NCBI GenBank assembly: GCA_017552965.1
Contig: JAFZNQ010000010.1
Coordinates: forward strand, 1-64,000
Reading direction: 5' to 3'
Length of the DNA: 64,000 bases
From: Abditibacteriota bacterium
Lineage (GTDB): Bacteria > Armatimonadota > UBA5829
Below the pieces are notes generated by a model that worked only from the letters and a program-made list of their open reading frames with translations, did not search any database and was not told where the DNA came from. The translations under genes were made by a program, and so were the position numbers. Below, piece after piece: positions 18,542 to 25,000 of the stretch; position 1 is the first letter of the stretch; every line of letters starts with the position of its first letter.

Positions 18542-19443
18542 CAGGCTGTATATCCAATATATCCAGAGCTTCTGTTCACGACGGTCCGGGCATACGAACC
18601 GTCGTGTATTTCAAGGGCTGCTCTCTCAGATGCCGCTGGTGTCACAATCCGGAGACCCAGCAGACCCTGCAGGACATCATGTATGCCCCTGTCAAATGCA
18701 TAGGGTGCGGCAGATGTGTCGCAGTGTGTCCCGATCACCACAAGGCGGGAGAGCAAAAGATGGTCTTTCTCAGGGAGGGCTGTCTCAGGTGCGGCAAATG
18801 CGCCGAGGTATGCCCCTCCGAAGCCTTGTCCGTCAGCGGCAGTCCCGCAGACGGCGAAGAGGTGATAAAGGAAGTGCTGAAGGACAAGCTGTATTATCGG
18901 GAAAGCGGAGGCGGAGTGACTCTGTCCGGAGGCGAATGCCTGCTGCAGCCGGACTTTGCCGCATATATACTTTCCCGGTGCAAAGAGGAGGATATATCCA
19001 CCTGTGTGGAAACGGCCCTCTGTGTAGCTCCCGAGGCCATCGACAGGGTCCTGCCTTACACGGATCTGTTTTTGACGGACCTGAAGATCCCGGACCCCAA
19101 AAAGCACGCCGTATATACGGGCAGGGACAACAGCCTCATCATTGCCAATCTCCGCTCACTGGCCCCCCGGGCCAGGGTGCTGGCGCGCATTCCCCTCATC
19201 CCCGGAGTCAACGATTCCGAAGAGGACAAGGAGGGCTTTGGGGAGATCCTGTCCGGTCTCCGGGACAGCCTGACCGGCGTGGAGGTCCTGAGATACAACT
19301 CCATGGCCGAGTCCAAATATATACTTGCCGGCAGAGAATATTCCGGCTTTGGCGAAGCTCAGACCGATGAAGCCATGCTGGAGTTTTGCGACTCCCTTCA
19401 GAGCCGGTTGCCGGAGGGCCCACGGGTATATACGGTGATATGA
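18532..19443 (+). CDS. Glycyl radical enzyme activase (radical SAM)
   Basis: The activating enzyme that uses S-adenosylmethionine and a [4Fe-4S] cluster to create the glycyl radical on its partner. The radical SAM motif CSLRCRWC (Cys-x3-Cys-x2-Cys) lies near residue 30, preceded by the family signature VHDGPGIRTVVYFKG. Two ferredoxin-type clusters follow (CIGCGRCVAVCP and CLRCGKCAEVCP), as in activases of dehydratase-type glycyl radical enzymes. SGGGVTLSGGE is the SAM-binding GGE region. Length 303 is normal. The ATG overlaps the end of the glycyl radical enzyme by 10 nt, so the two are co-translated. A perfect terminator follows 3 nt after the stop. Confidence 0.92.
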   Translation: MSVTGCISNISRASVHDGPGIRTVVYFKGCSLRCRWCHNPETQQTLQDIMYAPVKCIGCGRCVAVCPDHHKAGEQKMVFLREGCLRCGKCAEVCPSEALSVSGSPADGEEVIKEVLKDKLYYRESGGGVTLSGGECLLQPDFAAYILSRCKEEDISTCVETALCVAPEAIDRVLPYTDLFLTDLKIPDPKKHAVYTGRDNSLIIANLRSLAPRARVLARIPLIPGVNDSEEDKEGFGEILSGLRDSLTGVEVLRYNSMAESKYILAGREYSGFGEAQTDEAMLEFCDSLQSRLPEGPRVYTVI

Positions 19444-19445
19444 CC

Positions 19446-19486
19446 AAAGCTCCCGGATCCGCAGGGATCCGGGAGCTTTTTTGTCC
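19446..19486. terminator. Bidirectional intrinsic terminator
   Basis: A perfect 15-bp stem (19446-19460 with 19465-19479) closes a 4-nt loop. A T-rich tail follows on the plus strand, and the A-run at the left arm gives a tail on the minus strand. It lies between the convergent activase and pyridoxamine kinase genes. Confidence 0.9.
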
Positions 19487-19493
19487 TGCGACT

Positions 19494-20321
19494 CTATTTC
19501 ATATTGATGAGATGGGGAATAGTCGCCTCAAAGTCCACTCCGTACCAGGGTTCCTCCGGGTTCTTCATGGTGACCTCAATGGTATAGGCTGTATAGTCAG
19601 CCGCTATCCTGACAGCGTCCCGCCAATCCAGTCCTTTCATGATCTCTCCCACGCACACGGAGGCAAACAGGTCTCCCGTCCCGTGGTAAGAGGCGTCTAT
19701 CCGGCGGTGAGGATAATAATACCAGCTGCCGTCGAAGCTGTCGTAGCCGGCCACACCGGTGACGCCCTCTTCAAAGGACACGCCGGTCAGCAGGGTCACT
19801 CCGGACCCAAAGCCGCTCAGGGCCAGCAGCAGGTCCCTGATATACTCCTTGTCGTACTCGGTCCTGTATTCCCTGCCGGTCATAAAGCAAGCCTCGGTGA
19901 TGTTGGGGGCGATGATATCCGCAGAGGCGCACAGCTCGGTGTTTTTGCGGGCATAATCCATATCAAAGGCAGGATACAGCTTGCCGTTGTCGGCCATGAC
20001 CGGATCCACGAAGACTACCGTGTCATCATTCCTCAGATCACCTATGAGCTGCCTGAGCAGGTCTATCTGCTCAATGGTCCCCAGATAGCCGGTGTATATA
20101 CCGTCAAAACGCACCTTCTCATCCAGCCAGTGTCTGGTGAAGGGCTCCAGGGTATCCGAGAGGTCCCTGACCACAAAGTTTTTGAACATGGTGTGCGTAG
20201 ACAAAACAGCCGTAGGCAGGATCACAGTCTCGGAGCCCAGGGCCGAAATGACCGGCAGAGCGATAGTCAGGGAACACTTGCCCAGACAGGAGATATCCTG
20301 CACCGATAATACTCTCTTCAT
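19494..20321 (-). CDS. pdxK: Pyridoxal/pyridoxamine kinase
   Basis: A ribokinase-like kinase that phosphorylates pyridoxal, pyridoxine or pyridoxamine in the vitamin B6 salvage pathway. The start KRVLSVQDISCLGKCS, the DPVMADNGKLY segment (about residues 106-116) and GTGDLFASV near the C-terminus (catalytic Asp in the anion hole) match bacterial PdxY/PdxK (COG2240). Length 275 is normal. I chose the ATG at 20321, which has AAAGGA upstream, over an in-frame one 10 codons earlier. It stands alone, with its own promoter and a palindrome in the leader. PdxY versus PdxK cannot be told from sequence. Confidence 0.82.
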   Translation of the reverse strand: MKRVLSVQDISCLGKCSLTIALPVISALGSETVILPTAVLSTHTMFKNFVVRDLSDTLEPFTRHWLDEKVRFDGIYTGYLGTIEQIDLLRQLIGDLRNDDTVVFVDPVMADNGKLYPAFDMDYARKNTELCASADIIAPNITEACFMTGREYRTEYDKEYIRDLLLALSGFGSGVTLLTGVSFEEGVTGVAGYDSFDGSWYYYPHRRIDASYHGTGDLFASVCVGEIMKGLDWRDAVRIAADYTAYTIEVTMKNPEEPWYGVDFEATIPHLINMK

Positions 20322-20336
20322 GATGATTCCTTTCTG

Positions 20337-20351
20337 GTGTATTTGATACAC
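20337..20351. promoter_or_regulatory. Palindrome in the pdxK leader
   Basis: GTGTAT-TTG-ATACAC, a perfect 6-bp inverted repeat between the -10 and the Shine-Dalgarno of pdxK. It has the size of a repressor half-site pair; no regulator is encoded nearby. Confidence 0.5.
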
Positions 20352-20370
20352 TTCCGTAGTACCATTACTG

Positions 20371-20399
20371 ATTATAGCAGTATTTACCTACTCAGTCAA
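20371..20399 (-). promoter_or_regulatory. Promoter of pdxK
   Basis: TTGACT and TATAAT with exactly 17 nt between them, and TGC before the -10. It lies about 50 nt upstream of the start codon. Confidence 0.85.
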
Positions 20400-20421
20400 T
20401 AGGATTATCGAAACGCAAATA

Positions 20422-20448
20422 GCAGCCGCGGCCAAAAGCTGCGGCTGC
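20422..20448 (-). terminator. Terminator after the secreted GH2 gene
   Basis: An 8-bp stem GCAGCCGC/GCGGCTGC, extended by a G-U and two more pairs, is followed on the minus strand by TATTTGCGTTT. It lies 18 nt after the GH2 stop. Confidence 0.7.
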
Positions 20449-20465
20449 CATGCTCCCGTAAATCT

Positions 20466-23400
20466 TTACTCTCTGTCCAGGGACACGGTCACCGTCTGCC
20501 AGAACTGAGGATCATTGCATTCAAAGTTGCCCATGAACTGGTATTCTCCGCTGCCCTGAGCCACCTTTACCAGCAGTCTGTTCCACCCCTGCTTCAGGAG
20601 CAGACGGGTCTCAAAGCCAAAGTATTCCGGAGCGCAGGAGTGGATCCTGGCGTCTTCAAAGACGGGAGACCCGTTGAGAAACACCTTGCAGCCGTCGTCG
20701 CTGCAGCCCACCAGATAGAGCTTGGGGGCGTCGGGATCCAGCAATATCTCGTCGAGAGCTCTGGGAGAATGGATCCAGAGGGACAGGTAGGACGCGCAGT
20801 CCTCATTGGTTCCGTCCAGATCAAACTTCAGTGAATCCCGGTCTGCGGATATAGTCTTCCAGCCTTCCGCCGGGTCGTCAAAAGCTACGTATTCTGTCTG
20901 CATGGCCTCCTCGAAGGTCTTGGCAGGGAATATGGCGCTCTGCTTCATTTTGCGGATGACGCCCAGAGAGGAGCAGGCAGAATCCGTGTCTTCGTCATTG
21001 TCCCTCAGCACGATGCCCAGATATGCAGCCAGACCGGCAGTCATGGCGGCCATATCCCCCGAGTATTCCGAGCTCATGGAGCACAGATATATATCTCCTC
21101 TGTCCTTCTTTAGCCTGACAAGGGCGGAGGCGTCCGGCTTGTATTCCCGCTCCGAACGGTAGAGGGAGCCGGTCTTGATGTTTTCCGGCTCGTAGTTCCA
21201 GCGGCGCCAATCGGCCCCGGAGGGGTCTATGAGCCTTTCGCCCTTCTTCAGCGCCTCCCCTCCTATGCCGTATTTCATGATCATCTGATTGGAGGACTGA
21301 GTAAAGTAGAGCAGTCTGTTGGGCAAAACGTCCGACACCAGAGACGTGGACTCTCTCTGGACATAGTCTGCAGAAACAGGCAGCAGCTTGTTGACGTATG
21401 GCAGAGACTCCTCCGTAAAGCCCCAGATGAGCACGGGCTTGCCGCCGGAGGAGTATTCCGTGACCAGGGAAGCTATCTCCGGATAATTCTTGGCGTCTAT
21501 CCCGGTCCCGTCCACCAACAGCAGCTCGCCCATATCCTCCACGGGCCAGCCGGCAAACCTGAGAGTATTCACCATCCGGGAGCTCTCCTGCGCATAGGCT
21601 ACCTGCAGGATATGAGGCTCCTCTGCCTCCGCCGACGCGCTTTTGGGTATTTCCGTATACGGGAAGTCCTTTGTGTCTCCCGTATAGGCAGCCTTTACCG
21701 CATCAAACAGAGGCCAGGGCTCATAGAGAGGCAGGTTGGGATCGTAGCCGGGATTCAGGGTGGTACAATAAGGGCCCAGGCGCTGAGGCTGCGCTCCGTG
21801 CTGGCCGTCTCTCTGTTTTGCGAAGAATATACCGTCAGTGAGAGCCGGCTCCCGGGAGGTATCCTCCATACCCAGAGCCAGAGGCTTCAGTCCGTACCAT
21901 ACCATGTTGAAGACCGATGCATAGGCAGCGTTGTTAGCCAGCTGCCTGTTGACCAGATGGTCATAAGCCTCGCAGGCCAGAGCCTCCATACGCCTCTGCT
22001 GATCGATATACACGGTATCCCCGTACCATTCCAGATCCCGGGGCGTGCCGTAATAGGCCGCTCCGGACTCTCCCACTCCCCAGGGACCGCCCTTGGCAGC
22101 CGCTTTTTTGCAGGAGTCCATATCGGCATAGTGGAGCATATCCACCGGGATATAGCCGTCCAGATCTCCGCTGCCGTCTGCGGATATCCAGTCTCTTGTG
22201 GGGTCCAGCCTGCGGATAATGTCGGTCAATGAGCACAGACGCTTCACTATATCTGCTTTTTCCTCCGGCTCATACATATAGGCGCAGGGCACGCTTTCGT
22301 TTTCCACGCTCCAGCCAAAGACGGAAGGATGATTCCTGTCCCTTGTGACCAGCTTTTCAATATGGGAGGCAAATCTCTCCCAGGTCTCATTCTCCAGGAA
22401 GTTGAAGGCGCAATGGCTGTCCCATATACCGCTTTCGTCCAGCACGGCTATACCCATCTCGTCAGCCACGTCCAGATAGAATTCGGGATAAGGCTGAGCA
22501 TGGAGCCTGACCGCATTGCCGCCGGCGTCCTTGATGGCAGTAAACCAGGCCCGGGCGTATCGGCGGGTCAGCTGAGGGATGCCCATAAAGTGCCAGGAAT
22601 CCCCTTTCAATACCACCTTTTCACCGTTGAGATACAGGCTGTCCCCAACGATGTCAAAGCTTCTGTATCCGAAACGCCGGGAAAGGGAATCGCAGGTCCT
22701 GCCCTCCACGCTCAGAGAAACGGAAGCCAGATACAATACGGGATGGTCCATGGACCACTTTTCGAGACCAGACGCGTCTGCGTAGAGCACCGCCTCTTCA
22801 GAGCTGCCGGGCTCCAGCTCCACCTCGACAGACCCGAAGGCCCCGGCTCTGGACCCGGCGCGTCCCCGGTCTTCGGAGGAATCGCCGCCGACCCAATCAA
22901 AGATGCTGCCGGCGACACGGATACGTTTTTTGGCGCCTGTCCGGTTCACCAGAGTGACCAGCGCTTTTACCCTATCCGTATCCGGCTCGGGAATGACAAA
23001 CACGTCCCGGCAGGCTACGGGATTTTCCGAGGTAATATACACGTCCTGCCAGACGCCTGCTATATGCATGCCCCAGAAGGAGCCTGTGGGATAGGTGTAG
23101 TCTCCCCCCTTACTCTTCTTGTTCATCACGGAGCTCTTGCGGACACGGAGCCGCAGGGTGTTGTCTCCGTCCCAGCGGACATAGGGCGTGATGTCGAAGC
23201 GGAAGGGCAAAAACGAGTCAAAGCCTTCGCCGGCCTTGCTGCCGTTCACATACACTTCAAAGGGGCCGGCCACAGCCTTGAACTCCGCATATATCACCCT
23301 GCCCCGCCACAGCGAAGACAGGCGAAAGCTGCGGGTCATATAGCCGCACATATACCTGTCCCAATCGGCAGGATATGAAGGATAGCAGCGAAAATCGCCT

Positions 23401-23666
23401 CCTCTGCCCTGGGAATAGGAGTTCACGTTCCAGGGCGAGGGTATGGATATAGGGACCCGGGAAGAAGAGGCCTGCTCATAAGAAGCCTCCGGGTCCTCGC
23501 TGCCCCGGAACTCCCATTCCCCGTTCAGGCACATTTCTCCTCTGACGGGTATATCCCGTGCTTCCAGGATCCCCTTGTCGGGGGCAAAATCGCCCGGGAA
23601 GAGGTGAGCGGCAAATACAGGGCTGACCAGTGCCAGCAAAAGAGCTATCATATAGAGTTTTTTCAT
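20466..23666 (-). CDS. Secreted GH2 family glycoside hydrolase
   Basis: A 1066-residue GH2 enzyme with a clear signal peptide (MKKLYMIALLLALVSPVFA), so it acts outside the cytoplasm, unlike the beta-mannosidases. The domain order is jelly roll (NGEWEFRG...MTRSFRLSSLW), Ig-like, TIM barrel, then a long C-terminal region ending in a further sugar-binding-like beta sandwich. Acid/base Glu457 (GWSVENES) and nucleophile Glu533 (GVGESGA) are both present, so it is probably active. Specificity (galactosidase, glucuronidase or mannosidase) cannot be assigned. The frame extends 20 codons upstream; the ATG at 23666 begins the signal peptide and has GGAGAA upstream. Confidence 0.88.
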   Translation of the reverse strand: MKKLYMIALLLALVSPVFAAHLFPGDFAPDKGILEARDIPVRGEMCLNGEWEFRGSEDPEASYEQASSSRVPISIPSPWNVNSYSQGRGGDFRCYPSYPADWDRYMCGYMTRSFRLSSLWRGRVIYAEFKAVAGPFEVYVNGSKAGEGFDSFLPFRFDITPYVRWDGDNTLRLRVRKSSVMNKKSKGGDYTYPTGSFWGMHIAGVWQDVYITSENPVACRDVFVIPEPDTDRVKALVTLVNRTGAKKRIRVAGSIFDWVGGDSSEDRGRAGSRAGAFGSVEVELEPGSSEEAVLYADASGLEKWSMDHPVLYLASVSLSVEGRTCDSLSRRFGYRSFDIVGDSLYLNGEKVVLKGDSWHFMGIPQLTRRYARAWFTAIKDAGGNAVRLHAQPYPEFYLDVADEMGIAVLDESGIWDSHCAFNFLENETWERFASHIEKLVTRDRNHPSVFGWSVENESVPCAYMYEPEEKADIVKRLCSLTDIIRRLDPTRDWISADGSGDLDGYIPVDMLHYADMDSCKKAAAKGGPWGVGESGAAYYGTPRDLEWYGDTVYIDQQRRMEALACEAYDHLVNRQLANNAAYASVFNMVWYGLKPLALGMEDTSREPALTDGIFFAKQRDGQHGAQPQRLGPYCTTLNPGYDPNLPLYEPWPLFDAVKAAYTGDTKDFPYTEIPKSASAEAEEPHILQVAYAQESSRMVNTLRFAGWPVEDMGELLLVDGTGIDAKNYPEIASLVTEYSSGGKPVLIWGFTEESLPYVNKLLPVSADYVQRESTSLVSDVLPNRLLYFTQSSNQMIMKYGIGGEALKKGERLIDPSGADWRRWNYEPENIKTGSLYRSEREYKPDASALVRLKKDRGDIYLCSMSSEYSGDMAAMTAGLAAYLGIVLRDNDEDTDSACSSLGVIRKMKQSAIFPAKTFEEAMQTEYVAFDDPAEGWKTISADRDSLKFDLDGTNEDCASYLSLWIHSPRALDEILLDPDAPKLYLVGCSDDGCKVFLNGSPVFEDARIHSCAPEYFGFETRLLLKQGWNRLLVKVAQGSGEYQFMGNFECNDPQFWQTVTVSLDRE

Positions 23667-24048
23667 GATATGGGTTCTCCGAAAGATATACACTATATTG
23701 TAGCACATATGGAAGAGAATAGGCATATGGTCATATGTTTTTTAAGAGCAGCCATTTGCAGGTAGCCAAAAATGGGCGTCATCCTGCCCCCCAAAAGCCC
23801 TTTCCCTCCTGTTTTAGCAAGATCCCGCCTGTGGATAAATCTTCCGGGCCTGTTGACAGCCTGTGGATAAGACGCAAGAACCTGTGGAAAACCTCCGCTA
23901 TCCTGTGCATAACCACGCATTCCTGTGGATAAACGCCGGTTTGCCTGTGGATATCCTGTGGATACAACTGTTTGCTGCCACAGATGCATCCTGACCGGCC
24001 CCAAAGCCCCACACGCCCGGATGCACTCCTGCCCTGTGCGCGGCGCAC

Positions 24049-24078
24049 TTGAAAAGAGAGGCTTCGATATAGTATAAT
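24049..24078 (+). promoter_or_regulatory. Promoter of rfbD-ileS
   Basis: TTGAAA at 24049 and TATAAT at 24073 are 18 nt apart. A second TATAAT at 24089 overlaps the AT-rich tract. The promoter lies inside the candidate origin region. Confidence 0.65.
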
Positions 24079-24109
24079 TAATATTGATTATAATAGATAT
24101 ATACTATAT
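24067..24109. repeat. 10-bp inverted repeat in AT-rich tract
   Basis: Arms ATATAGTATA (24067-24076) and TATACTATAT (24100-24109) flank 23 nt of AT-rich sequence just upstream of the rfbD Shine-Dalgarno. Could be an operator, the unwinding element of an origin, or chance in AT-rich DNA. Confidence 0.6.
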
Positions 24110-24124
24110 TAACGAGGTGATAAT

Positions 24125-25000
24125 ATGCGCGTCTTGCTCACCGGCGCTGCCGGTATGCTTGGCATGCAGCTTATTATTAAGCTTCTCAGCCGCAACCACC
24201 ACATCATTCCTACGGACTACAAGGGGCTCCACAACGTGATCAACGTGGATATATGCAATTCCGAGCAGGTCTTCGCCATATTTGAGAAGACCAGTCCCGA
24301 TTTCGTGATCCACACGGCAGCCCTGACCGACATTGACAAGTGTACTCTGGAGCCGGATCTGGCATACAGAGTCAACGTCCAGGGAACGTGGAACGTAGCG
24401 GCTGCGGCGGCCAGGCATGACGTGCCCATAGTGTTCATCAGCACCGACAACGTGTTTGACGGCATGAAAAACGGCCCCTACACCGAGTACGACAGGCCCA
24501 ACCCGCTCAACACCTATGGTCAGAGCAAGCTGGCGGCGGAGTATCACATCAGGAATCTGACGCGCAAGTATTTTATCATCCGCACCTCATGGCTGTTTTC
24601 GGAAAAAGGCAAGAACATGCCTCTCTTTATCCTGGACACCGCCATGAAGCAGCACAACATACACATAGCCGCGGACCAGATAGCTTCGCCCACCTACGCC
24701 AAGGACCTGGCAGAATTCATAGCAGACCTGCCCGACAATTACCTCTACGGTACTTATCATTTTACCAACAAGGGCTCCTGCTCCTGGTACGAGCTGGCAA
24801 AGGACATCCTGTCCCTTGCAGGCATCAGCGGCGTCACGGTCACTCCCGTGGCCTCCAACGAGTACAAGTCGCCTACCAGAAAGCCCAGGGCTTCCGTGCT
24901 CAGACATTACAATCTCGAAATGCAAAACAAAGACAATATCAGGCATTACAAGGATGCACTTAAGGAGTTTATATCAGAATGGATTACAGCAAAACAGTAA
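24125..25000 (+). CDS. rfbD: dTDP-4-dehydrorhamnose reductase
   Basis: An extended short-chain dehydrogenase (RmlD/RfbD) for the last step of dTDP-L-rhamnose synthesis, reducing the 4-keto group with NAD(P)H. Seen: the nucleotide loop GAAGMLG (residues 7-13), HTAALTDIDKC, STDNVFDG and the catalytic YGQSK (Tyr-x3-Lys, about 128-132). At 291 residues it is complete. No other rml gene is present, so rhamnose synthesis must rely on genes elsewhere. Its end overlaps the ileS start by 22 nt, so the two are co-transcribed. GAGGTG precedes the ATG. A MAT2B-like or other NAD-sugar reductase is less likely. Confidence 0.85.
   Translation: MRVLLTGAAGMLGMQLIIKLLSRNHHIIPTDYKGLHNVINVDICNSEQVFAIFEKTSPDFVIHTAALTDIDKCTLEPDLAYRVNVQGTWNVAAAAARHDVPIVFISTDNVFDGMKNGPYTEYDRPNPLNTYGQSKLAAEYHIRNLTRKYFIIRTSWLFSEKGKNMPLFILDTAMKQHNIHIAADQIASPTYAKDLAEFIADLPDNYLYGTYHFTNKGSCSWYELAKDILSLAGISGVTVTPVASNEYKSPTRKPRASVLRHYNLEMQNKDNIRHYKDALKEFISEWITAKQ

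Larger units (their letters stand above)
23830..24109. other. Candidate replication origin: phased DnaA-box array plus AT-rich stretch
   Basis: The 458-nt gap between two divergent genes holds seven TGTGGATAA-type sites (reverse complement of the DnaA box TTATCCACA) in one orientation. Perfect sites start at 23830, 23862 and 23924. One-mismatch sites start at 23883, 23904, 23946 and 23957. A weak one at 23851 fits the series. Starts are spaced 21, 11, 21, 21, 20, 22 and 11 nt, so all boxes face one side of the helix. An AT-rich tract (24067-24109) follows about 100 nt away. Tandem same-direction boxes next to an AT-rich unwinding region are the layout of some known origins. No dnaA, dnaN or gyr gene is in the window. 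The rest of the gap (23667-23829) shows no gene. Origin function is inference. Confidence 0.6.

Noticed and set aside
23830-23965. The repeat array as a CRISPR
   Set aside because: Repeats are only 9-11 nt, are spaced by helical turns, and match the DnaA box; no cas gene is present.
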